The notes beneath the pieces are model-generated. The model worked only from the letters and a program-made list of their open reading frames with translations, was not told where the DNA came from and searched no databases. Below are positions 22,053-32,965 of a stretch of 64,000 nucleotides of DNA, one piece after another. Numbering within the stretch: position 1 is the stretch's first letter; each line of letters begins with the position of its first letter. The position numbers were made by a program, and so were the translations under genes. The stretch is taken from the NCBI GenBank assembly GCA_027604705.1, contig JADHYV010000063.1:1-64000 (forward strand), read 5' to 3'. The DNA comes from Allomyces arbusculus. Taxonomy: Eukaryota; Blastocladiomycota; Blastocladiomycetes; Blastocladiales; Blastocladiaceae.

Positions 22053-25000
22053 ATGCGTTCCAATTCACAATTATCCAACGACGACGATTTGCAAGTTACC
22101 GAGGCCTCACCATGGCCTTCCTCGGCCCATCGTCGCGCCTTTGTTACGGTCTTGACGTCTGACAGTTACGTCGAGGGTGCACTCGTTCTCGCCACGTCCT
22201 TGCGCGCTGTGGGTCCGTGATCAAGTCGGCAGTTTTGGCTTTGACGACAAGCACGACCAGTAAATTGATCAATGGACGCACGCGCTCGTCTTTCCAGACA
22301 CCAAGTTCCCGCTCGTCGTGCTGCACACGAACCACGTTGCCGACGCGTCACACGACCGACTCGTCGCTGCGTTCGACCATGTGCACCACGTCGACCCAAT
22401 TTGCGTCGACGACCCACGCTTGGCGCTCCTGAACGGCCGACCGGAATTGCGCTCGTCTTTTACCAAGCTGCGCGCCTGGACGATGGTCCAATACGACCGC
22501 GTCGTGTTGCTCGACGCCGATACCCTCGTTCTGCGCAATGTCGACGACTTGCTCGACCGCGCACAGCTGTCGGCGGCGCCTGATGCCGGATGGCCAGATA
22601 TGGTTGGTGTCGGTTTGATTTTGGTGAATGAGGGAATGAACTGGACTTGTTGCTTACTGGCTGTGGGATGATCGACATAGTTCAATTCGGGTGTCATGGT
22701 CATTGAGCCCAGCCTGGCCACGTTTCGCGCGCTCCGTGACGAACTGAGCTCACATGGGTCGCTCGACGGCGGCGACCAGGGCCTGCTCAACCAATTTTTC
22801 GGCACGGCATGGCGCGCGAACCCAGCGCAGCACCTGCCCTTCACCGACAATGTCACGCCGAGCCAGAACTACATGTGCATTCCGGCGCTGCGAGCATTTG
22901 GCGAAGCGATCCGCATCGTGCACTTTATCGGCCGCGTGAAGCCGTGGCACTGCCGCGCAGGACCCAATGGGCACATTGTCACGCCCGGACCCGTGTCGGA
23001 GGACCTGCGCTTGCTCGTGCAGCGGTGGTGGACCGTCCGCGCGATTTTGACCGACATGGAGGAACGGCATCAGCAGTGGGCGTGGCGGCAAATGGTTACG
23101 ACGTCGACCACGTCGACCACGACCACCACTTCGTGGTCGTCCAATTCGTCGTGGTCGCGCGGCGACTCGTGGTGGGCGCAGTACCCGCGCCCGTCGAGCG
23201 AGGTCATCCCGTTCTCGTACCTTGACCCGAACGCTTCGCGCCCGCCACGACGGCACCGCAAGCGCAAGGACCCACCGAAACCGAAACCGGTCGTGCGCCC
23301 GCCGCACGCCATGATTTTGCCCATTTCGTCGATGGCCTGGGCGACGGCCGACCCGGCCAGCGGATTGCGCCGACGACGCCGCGGTGCGCTTGAGCCCGTG
23401 ATTGCGCCGGACCTTGTGCCGCGGCCCACGTCGATGGTCGTGGACGACCCGCGCGTGCCGTCGTCCGTCTCGTCTGCCGCGTCCGATTCGACGAGCTCGT
23501 GGTCGAGCGACAGCGAAAGTGACGATGACGGCGACTGGCGCGTCTTGCCGCGGACGCCGCCGCCGTCGCCCGCACTCGATCCGGTCGCCGACGACCACGG
23601 CCAGGACCTGGCGACGCTCGAACAGCGGCTCGTGCGTTACATGCTCATGACGACGATCACGACCACCGTCGAGGCGACGACGACCGAGTCCACCGCGCTC
23701 GTGTCGCGCCAGGACCATTTTTGGCGGCTGCAGTGGGACACGACTTACTTGACGACGACCGAGTGCCGGTGGGGGATCGAGCACTATGGTGTCGACGAGA
23801 CGAGCGGACCTGTGATCCCGGCGCGCGTCGACTCGCTGATCGCGTCGATGCTCGAGCAGCGGCGCAAGCAGGAGCAGCAGCAGGTCGTTGATGCGAGCTC
23901 GCCGACGGCACCCACTTCTCTCAGCTCCGTTGACATGCCGTCGGCACCGCTCAGTTCGTCGACACTCGACGGCTGGGACATTGACCCGTTTTTGCCACAA
24001 ACCCCGCCGCCCACGCCCGCGTCGGTCGCGGCAGACTCGCTGCCACTAGGCAACCAGACGCTCACCCTAGCCGCGGTCGAGCAGAAACTCGTGCACTACG
24101 TGCTCATGACCACGGTCACGACCACGGTCGAGACTACGACCACCATGTCCTCGACCTACATTGCGCAGGACGAGCATTTTTGGCGGCTCAAGTGGGACAC
24201 TGGGTACCTGACGACGCCGACCGCGGTGTGGGGCCTCGAGCATTACGGCGCGGACGAGGCCAGTGGCCCTGTGATTCCCCAACGCGTCGACTCGCTGATC
24301 GCATCCATGCTCGAGCAGCAACGCAAGCAACAGGCGCTGCAGAGACCGACCAGCGAGCACCCATCCCCCGATGAACATTTCGGTCGTGTGAAATGGGACG
24401 GCGCGTACCTGACGACGGACGCGGCCAAGTGGGGGCTCGAGCACTATGGTGTCGACGAGACAAGTGGACCCGTGATCCCGGAACGCGTCGACTCGCTGAT
24501 CGCGTCGCTGCTCGAGCAAAAGCGCAAGCAGCAGGCGCATGCGGCCCCTGCCACGACCGCTCCGCCGTCGACTGCGCCGTCTGGTTTGTCCAGCTCGCAC
24601 GAACCCGCGGAGTTGGACCCGCCCAGTTCGTCGGTTGCCGACTGGGGCGAGAGCGACGATTCGCTCCCACCACCGCCACCACCGTCGCCGGCCTCAACCA
24701 CCGCCGAACCGCCACTCGTAGACCACGCGCTCAACCAGGACGCGCTCGAGGGAAAGCTCGTGCACTACGTTCTTGTGACAAAGGTCACGACCACGGCTGA
24801 GACGACGACCACCACGTCCACCAACGTCATTGCTCAAGACGAGCACTTTTGGCGGCTAAAGTGGGATGCCGGGTACCTGACAACGCCGACCGCCGCTTGG
24901 GGTCTCGAGCATTACGGCATCGACAAGGGCAGCGGCCCCGTCATTCCGGAGCGCGTCGATTCGCTGATCGCGTCCATGCTCGAGCAGCAACGCAAGCAGC

Positions 25001-28000
25001 AGACGCAGCAGAAACCGTCCGATGCGCACCCGTCGCCCGACGAGCATTTTGGGCGCATCAAGTGGGACGACGAGTACCTGACGACGGAAACGGCCAAGTG
25101 GGGGCTTGAGCACTATGGTGTCGACGAGACGAGTGGGCCCGTGATCCCGCAGCGTGTTGAGTCGCTGATTGCCTCGATGCTTGAGCAAAAGCGCAAGCTG
25201 CAGGCGGTTGTCACGTCCGAACCATTATCGCCGCCAACTGCACCGTCCGTTCCGATTGATACGTTGCCATTGCGACCGCCAAACCCGCCGGTTGCTGGAT
25301 CTGATGCGGTTCATGACACACTTGCACCACCGACTGGACCGTCCACACCACTCGGCTCGTCCGACCTCGCGCTGCTGGCGTTGTCGAGCTCGTCGATTTC
25401 GGCATTGGACGATGGCCCCGATTTTCCGCCACCACCGCCGCCGTCACCGGTCTCAATTCTTGACCAGCCGCTGCACATGCTCAACTCGGACGCACTCGAG
25501 GAAAAACTCGCACACTACGTGCTCATGACCAAGGTCACGACCACGGCTGAGACGACGACCACCACGTCCACCAACGTCATTGCTCAAGACGAGCACTTTT
25601 GGCGGCTAAAGTGGGATGCCGGATACCTGACAACGCCGACCGCCGCTTGGGGTCTCGAGCATTACGGCACCGACGCGAACAGTGGTCCCGTCCTTCCTGA
25701 GCGTGTCGACTCGCTGATCGCGTCCATGCTCGAGCAACAGCACAAGAAGGCGTCGCAGAAACCGGCCGAGCAAGTCGCGACAGTCATATCGCCCGAGGAG
25801 CATTTTGGCCGCGTCAAGTGGGACGACCAGTATCTGGCAACGAACGCGGCCAAGTGGGGGATTGAGATGTATGGCGTCGACGAAGCGAGTGGACCGGTGA
25901 TCTCGGAGCGCGTCGAATCGTTGATCGCGTCGATGCTCGAGCAGAGGCGCAAGCAGGAGGAGCTCGACGCCGCCGCGGCCGCATTAGCGCCGACTAATCA
26001 TGGCGTTGCGCCATCGCGACCTGCTGCTGACTCGGAAACCGGTCTGGGCAAACCTCTTCTTGCATCATCGCTCGACAGCGCGCCTGCGGCAGGGTTGACG
26101 CCGGTGGACCACGACGCCATAACACCACTCGTTGCCGACTCGGAAATCGATCTCGGGAAGCCGCTTATTGTGCCGGCGCTCGAAGACACGCTCGCGTCAA
26201 AATTGGGGCCGGCGGACCACAATATCGCGCCACTCCCGCTTGCTGCCGGCTCGGACGCCGATCTGGATAAACCTTTTCCTGCTCCGTCACTCGATGACGC
26301 TCTTGCGAATCACTTGCCGGTACCATCGCCGCCGCTCATCCCTGATCGCGACTCGTCGCTCGTTGCCTCGGCCATGATGGACCGCAAGGATTCGCGGCTG
26401 AGCGAGAGCGATCTGGGCGCCGGTGCTGCGCTTGCACTGCGTCCCGCAGGACCGGAAGACTCATCGTCACCGCGCCCGTCGTCGTGGAACGTGTCGAGCC
26501 ACGCGTCCACCACCTCGACTGATCTCGTCGAGCAAAACCCGTTCCACCTCGCACCCGCATCGCATTACAGCTGGCCGGCGGGCGAGTTCGACGACGCGCT
26601 GTTTGATCGGTTCAGTGCCGCGTCGCAGCTCGTTCCGTCCATCCCAGAAACCAACGAGCCCGACGTTCAGCGCCCACCATTGCTTTTGCGGCCGCGACTT
26701 GACAAACCCGGTGCACCGCCACTTAATCTCGACGCGCCCGCAACCTCAGTCCTCTGGCCAGACGATGAAACCGTGCCGCTGCCCATGAAACCGTCGGCTT
26801 CGTCCAATTTTGCCGAGCTCGACCACGACGAGTCGACCAAGCACGCCGTTCTCGCGTGGCTTTTGAAAACGCACCAAGCCGGCAGCGGCAGTAGCAGTTC
26901 CGCACCAACGGCACGGCTGAAACCCGGCGCAGTGTCGGAACCTGTCCTGTCGACGGGCTCGTCGCCGGCATCGTCCGTGGGAGATGCTGCTGAGTGGGAG
27001 GATGTGGATGACGACGACGCGCCGCTACCGCTCCGCACGTCGTACGGGTCGCTGCCGCGGCCACGGCCTGCGTCTAGGATTCGGTTTGACGGATTACCTG
27101 GGAACCTGGTCGATAAGGAGGACTTGGGGCCGGTCGCGATTTCGATTCCGGAGCCGAGCGAGCCGAACATGGCAAGCGTGCAGCAGGAAAGCGACGATGC
27201 GGTCATTGTGCACGTCGCCGAATCGGTCGCGTCCAATGACTATTCTGAAGTGGCACCATCGCTGCCTGATCTCGTGGTGCCGATAGAACCTGAGACGACC
27301 GGCGTGCCGCTGGCACTCCATGCGCCCGCGTCGCAGCCCACTCGCTACCAGATCGTCACGACCACGACGACCACTGCAGTCACGACCACGTCCACGACTG
27401 CGACCACCTCGGCCCTCACTCAGGCCGAAACAGCGACGCACAAACTCGTCGAAACGACTGAGCCGCGCCCATCGGTCCTTGCTGTGCCGCCGGTCCACGA
27501 CCTGGCCGCGGTTTCGGGGAGCGGCGGAACTCGGCCGAGCATGATCTACGACACTGTCGAGGAGCTCTCTGACGGTATTCCGTCGCCTACTATGTCAAAC
27601 AGCACGGACAACGATGGCTCGGTTTTCTCGGACGTTTTGGACTTGTACGGCACGGTTCCGCGCCCCACATCGCCCGAGGTCAAGGAACCATTGCCCGCGG
27701 TCGATTTGTCGCTTCAGTCGCCGTCCGAACCGGTTGCTCAAGTGAGCCAAGAACCGGCGCATCCGGAGTTGGCCGAATCGCGCGCGAACCGCATCAAGTC
27801 GGTCGCGCTCGCGATTCGGCTTTTGCAGCGAAAACGGGCGGATATGGCTGGGAAAGCAGCCGGGCAAGGTGTGCTGCAGGCTGGCAAAACCGAGGTCGCG
27901 CAAGATACGGTTGCAGCAGTTGATCCGGCGACCACGCTCACACCGTCGACTGTGGCCATGACTGGTCCTGATTCTGCGCCAGTCGTCGAAACTACGTCGC

Positions 28001-29910
28001 CACCAAGCGACGATCTTGAGCCGGCAGTGTCTGCTGGGTCTCTATCACATTTTGGAGGCGTCGTCTACCCAGACCACGGCGCGTCTCCCACGCTCGATGT
28101 CGTCGCATCACCGCACGAGCACGAGCCATCTGCATCGCTGCAGTACGAGCCGCATGCTGCCGCGCCAACGGCGCGGATCAAGTCGGTCATGGCCGCGATG
28201 CGGCTTCTGCAGCGGAAGCGCGCTCAGCTCGACCCGTCAGCGGACTCGGCCGGTGTCAGCACGACGCTGGATCAACCGAGCAAGGAGACGTCTCGCCCAG
28301 CGCTAACGTCGCGCACCGACCCCGAGAATGAACCCGATTCGTTTGCGCCCACGGGCCTCGATGCCGCGCAGCTGCCACCAACCCGTCTCTTTGACACGAT
28401 GGATTCGCTACGCGTCGACGACGCTGGTCACGCTGCAAGCAACGAATATGCCTCGATCTTCCAGCCAGCCTCCCCCACGCCGCTCTCGGACGCGGTCAGT
28501 CTGCCCGTCGCACCACCGAGCAAGGACCAGAGCTTTGCGACGCTCGACTCGAACTCCGATGGCCTGCTGCCACCACCACCTCGACGCGGCCAGAGTCGGC
28601 TCAAGTCCTCGGCACTCGCAGCACTTGCTGCGACTCGTGTTACGTCCCCGTCTGCCGAGTCATTTGCTGACACGGCCAGTTCCTCGGCAGCAGACACGGC
28701 GCCGGCAACAGCGACGACTTCGCTCGTGCGTCTCCCCGATCCACTCGACGGCGTGCAGGCAGATCATGGTGCTGAGCATGACTCGAAAACGGGACGCACC
28801 GACGTTGGTCCGGCGATGTCCGCACCCGCACTGACCATGGACGAAAGTCTTCCGCCGCCACCGCGACGCGGCCAGAGCCGATTCAAGAGCGCTGCATTGG
28901 CTACGGCAATTGGCGCGTCGCACACGCCGCGCCGCCACTCGTCATTGTCGCCATCAATCGACGCGACGAATATTGCAGCCAGTGCCAATGTCGACCCGAT
29001 GGCGCTGGGCCCCGTTCCACCATTGTCGCCGTCGGGCGGCACAACTACGTCGGTGCCTCACCTTTCGGGGCAGCCCACCACCGACGCGGCGCCACCCGCT
29101 CCCACTGCTGATCAGCTCCCACCACCGCCGCCACGCAGACAACGGAGCTCGCTCAAGACTGCTGGTCTGGCTGTCATGGGAGCCAGGATGTCCTCGTCGT
29201 CGGCCTCGAGCAATCAAGAACCGATCGGCGTGGTTCAGCCCGATCCGACTTCCAAACCCGATCACAGTCTTCCTTCCGCTGCTCTGCCACCGCCACCGCG
29301 ACGTCATCCGACTGCAACATTCCAGTCGTCGGGCCCAACAGACGCCCTTGAACTCGTTGAGGTGCGTCCACCACCAGGGCGACCTGCACTACCCGGGGTC
29401 ACGGCGCCGAAACCCGCTCTTGACAGTCCACCGCCAAGGAGGCACACGCGGCCGCCGCGGCCGTCTCGTCCACTCTCGGAGCTCACGACGCCACCTACTT
29501 CGTCGCCGTCGGGCCCCTCCAAGCCTGATCCAACCGCGACCACGGCCACGACGGCGCCCGCCGTCATTGTGCCCAGCCGACCTGTATCGCCGTCGACCTC
29601 GCTGTCGCGCTTATCCGTGACGGAAAAGATGACCGTATCGTCCGGCAAAGTCACGACTCCCGTGCGCCGCCCAACTGCGCCGTCGGCGCCGACCGAAACA
29701 GATGAGCCAGAGGCCGCGGCTGCGACACCCCCGGCACCGCCGCTTGTGACGCGGCTCCCGAGTTCAGGACCGTTTGTGTCGGTGCAGCGGCTTTGGCAGG
29801 ATGGAACCCGGTGGCGTGGTGTCGTTGCCATCGTCCTTATTGCTGGGACGGCCATTGCAGTGCTCGGCCTCTTGGTTGGGCTCCCGTTCTTGCTTGTTTT
29901 TGCTGCGTGA
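22053..29910 (+). CDS. Giant glycogenin with seven C-terminal repeats and membrane tail
   Basis: Three exons: 22053-22212, 22298-22602 and 22681-29910, about 2,564 residues. Glycogenin primes glycogen by self-glucosylation from UDP-glucose. The GT8 domain (about 25-300) shows AFVTVLTSDSYVEGALVLA, the DxD motif LLDADTL, FNSGVMVIEPS, GGDQGLLNQFF and VHFIGRVKPW. NYMCIPALRAFG places Tyr219 at the site of the human acceptor Tyr195. Residues about 500-1250 hold seven copies of a roughly 55-residue repeat. A Pro/Ser-rich region of about 1,300 residues with short basic motifs follows, then a C-terminal hydrophobic segment (VVAIVLIAGTAIAVLGLLVG) ending three to twelve residues before the stop. Ordinary glycogenins have about 300-650 residues and no membrane segment. 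Exon 3 is continuously open for 7.2 kb, so it is not an assembly join of decayed frames. Intron 1's donor (GTCCGT) was chosen to keep frame. Confidence 0.9.
23710..25959 (+). repeat. Seven coding repeats in glycogenin
   Basis: Copies start near 23710, 24169, 24370, 24838, 25036, 25588 and 25795. The core is HFWRLKWD or HFGRVKWD, then YLTT, then WGLEHYG.DE.SGPVIPER and VDSLIASMLEQ. Copies 2+3, 4+5 and 6+7 form pairs of an FWRL type followed by an FGRV type; copy 1 is single. Each FWRL copy is preceded by a segment with HYVLMT and Thr-rich TTT runs. The arrangement implies duplication of a two-copy unit. Confidence 0.92.
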
Positions 29911-31197
29911 TGATTGTTTTCACCTTGTTCCACTCTGGTCGGTTCGTTTGTTGGCCAGTTTTGCTCGCCGTTGTTGCCGCGTCGTTGCCGGCCTATGTAT
30001 TACCCATTCCAAAAGAAATAGAGACTTGGTTTGCGTTCCGAACTAATCTCCTCTGGCACTGGTTTCTGCCGGCCTGCAGACGTGAGAACGATCGAGAGGA
30101 GTGCGCTTTGTGTGATTGAGCGTCCTTGACCCTTTCTAGGCGGTGAACCTTTGCAGTCGCTCGGTGTTGGCGGAAGCGAAGCGTACCCACGCGTCATCAC
30201 CTGCCATTGTTGCCAGACGAGGAGAGGCCAAGACCCACAGTCGCTCCAAATGAATATGATATCGTTGGACCAAACTGCGCCGGCGAGCTGGGATCGCTCA
30301 CAAGCTTTTTCGCGGCAACCGCTGACTTTGTCCACCGGATATGGCTTGCGTATACACGCCCTTTCTCATCACCTGTTTGGCGCTGTTGTCAGCTCCCTAG
30401 TGGCTGCGAACCACGTCGGCGGCCCAGACCAGATACTTTGTACAGGTTGCCACAACGCTTGTGTTCTCGCCCTTTTTTCTTGACCCGACAGCCAATCACA
30501 TCATTGTCGTTCGTTGGCCGACTTGCCCACTAGCGGCTCAACGTTCCCACCATTGCTGTCTGTCGACGCTCGACGCCACAGGGGCCGATGAGTATCTTAA
30601 GGATGGCGAGAAAGTGAAAATACATGGAACATGACAAAATGCAAGGAAAATGAGCACATTGCGTGTGCACTTGGTCGTCGCGCAAGGCGTTGGAGGAGTG
30701 CCAACGACGATCCGGTACCTGGGTCACATCAGCCAATCATCGGGCGTGAGGGCTGCGGCCACATCTCACTGTTCCAGCTCAGCCCGCTCCGGAAACGACC
30801 GGCCACCACGATGAAGTGCCTGGAGACACGCTCATTGGGCAAGACGGGCGGCAGCGTCCAAGGGGGGCGCATGCGCGCGCGGTCGAGGTCTTCCACGCGA
30901 GTGTGCGCCGGATCCTTGGCAGCGTCAGCCGACTGCCACCACCACCTCTCGTCGTGGATGATCAAGGCCCAAGGCGGCCGGCAAGTGCCGCCTTGTGCGC
31001 GCGTCCCTGACGAGTTCATCGCCTATAAACGGGCGGTCCCCGCGCCTCCTCTTTCCCTCTCAAGTAGTCGACACCCAACTATAGATTCCGTCGCTCCGAG
31101 TGAAGACTTGCTTCTTTGCTCTTGCCCCTGATCCGCTCGCGAACTTCCGCACACGAAGACGACGACGAAGATCTGACCTCGCACGACCTCGCCCACA
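29911..31197. other. Intergenic, includes the 5' part of a tandem duplication
   Basis: No gene supported. From about 30175 (GAAGCGTACCCACGCGTC) the sequence shares patches with 33703 onward, and the match becomes clearer toward the promoter (for example GATCCTTGGCARCGTCAGCC). A TATA box at 31024-31029 precedes the first DPBB gene. Confidence 0.55.
31024..31029 (+). promoter_or_regulatory. TATA box of DPBB gene 1
   Basis: TATAAA 169-174 bp upstream of ATG 31198. The following GCGGTCCCCGC is also present after the TATA of DPBB gene 2, so the promoter was duplicated with the gene. Confidence 0.65.
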
Positions 31198-32965
31198 ATG
31201 ACAATGCCCAAGATTTCGGCCCTCGCGCTCGTGGCTCTGGCCACGATGCTGTTTGGCACTGTTGATCCGGTCGCCGCGGCTCCGAAGCCAGTTCGCTCTG
31301 GCACGGGTCGCCTCGCGCAGTTTGATATGTCGCCAGTTTCGTCGCTGGCCAAGCGTGCCGTCGGCGAAGGGACTTACTACGAGTACGATTTGCTTTTTGC
31401 CCCTTCTTGGCCGCAGGAAATGCGATCAAGAGCGTTGTCAACGTTATCCCTGTTGCCAAAGCTGACGGTCTCTGCTTCTCCCCTCTTGCCAACGGCGTCA
31501 CATAGTGTTGGTGCTGGTGCGTCCGTCACTTTCTTGAACCAAATCAGCCAGAACCAGCGACCAGTTCGCGGGAATCCGTCTGCATGTGCACCGGTTCGCG
31601 GGAAGCGTGGCCGCGACCATGCACATTGATGGCGTACACACAACGAAGGAAACCGCTTGCCCGAAACGGTGTTACAGTTCGGCTTGGTCTTGACTGCTTT
31701 CCGTCCTGTAGCGGTTTCTGGAAGACTTCGCGCAACAACACGCGTCCCCACAAACCGTGATGAGCGAACTGATCACTCACCCTTTGCTGCTCGTTCCCCG
31801 ACTTTCATTTCCAGGCTTTGGCGCTTGTGGTGAAATGCACTATGACGGCGAGTATGTGGTCGCGCTCAACGACAAGGACTGGTACGGATCGCCGTGCTTT
31901 TCGTGCGTCGCCATCACGGCCAATGGTCGCGGTCCCATCAAGGCCAAGATCGTCGACAAGTGCCCAGGTTGCAAGAGCGGCGACCTCGACCTGTCACCCG
32001 CAGTCTTCCAGGCTTTCTATCCACTGGGTGTCGGCCGCTTCACGCTGCAGTGGACGTACACGTCGTGCGGCGCTGATCCCGCGCCAGTCCCGGTCCCGGT
32101 CCCCGTTCCGACGTCGATCTACACGCCCCCGCCGGTTCCGACGTCGATCTACACGCCGCTGCCGACTTCGGTCTACACACCCCCGCCGTCGACCACGCCC
32201 ACCAGCTCGCCTGAGCCTGTTCAAACCGCGACGAGCACGCCGATTGCCGCCCCGACTTCGATTTCGACCACCGATGCGCCTGTTTCGACCATCACGTCGT
32301 CCATTGTCGTGCAGCCGACGATCATGCCCTCGCCGACCACCGAGCAGCAGAGCTCCATTGTTATTTCGGCCACTCAGTCCGCGTCGCAGCAAATTTCGTA
32401 CTCGTACTCGTCGGGCGTGTCGTCTTCCACGGTCACGACCACGCAGCAAACGACGGCGACGACGTCACCGGTTCTCACACAAAATGACGTGCCGTCGACG
32501 ACCTCGTCGATTGCGACCGCAACCACGGTTTCAACTTCGGTGGCTGCGCCTGAGGCGACCGCGACAAGCCAGACGATCGTATCGACTTCTACGACAACCC
32601 AATTTACGTCAGCCACTTCGCAGCCAGCTTACTCGGCTCCCGCGGCCACGACCACCACCACCACCACCACCACCACCTCGTCGACTGTGCCCGCTGCGAC
32701 CGAGACTGCTTCGACCGTGACGAGCACTTCGACCGTGACGAGCACTAGCACGGCCACCACGACCACGACGGCGCCTGCTTCGGCTGTGGGCGTTGCGACG
32801 CACGTCGGGTACGACCCCAAGACGGCGACCAACCCCTACCTCGATTTCCTCGCGTCTCCGGCGTACTCGGCCGGCCTGTCGCTCGAGGCTCGCATTCTCG
32901 TCGAGCAAATGGCCGCCGCGTGGGAAATCCAGCGCCAGCGTGACCTTGGGCTGCGCCTCGACTAA
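31198..32965 (+). CDS. Secreted double-psi beta-barrel (RlpA/expansin-like) protein 1
   Basis: Three exons: 31198-31382, 31506-31516 (11 nt) and 31815-32965, giving 448 residues. A signal peptide (ISALALVALATMLFGTV...VAAAP) is followed by a short pro-segment ending LAKR, a Kex2-like dibasic site. Splicing then gives GTYYDVGAGFGACGEMHYDG, the start of a DPBB domain of about 100 residues. It continues WYGSPCFSCVAITANG and VDKCPGCKSGDLDLS and ends near QWTYTSCG. Such domains bind or loosen wall polysaccharide. A Ser/Thr/Pro-rich, probably O-glycosylated linker of about 230 residues follows. The protein ends in a conserved helical tail (YDPKTATNPYLDFLASPAYS, then EQMAAAWEIQRQRDLG). Without the microexon the frame does not join. 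Substrate is unknown. Confidence 0.87.
31506..31516 (+). other. 11-nt microexon of DPBB gene 1
   Basis: TGTTGGTGCTG flanked by ATAG and GTGCGT. It supplies 11 nt (2 modulo 3), which is exactly what is needed to join GTYYD to GFGACG as GTYYDVGAGFGACG. The same microexon occurs in the second gene. Confidence 0.85.

Noticed and set aside
22750-24000. 416-codon minus-strand open frame
   Set aside because: Antisense to glycogenin; its internal repetition only mirrors the coding repeats on the plus strand.
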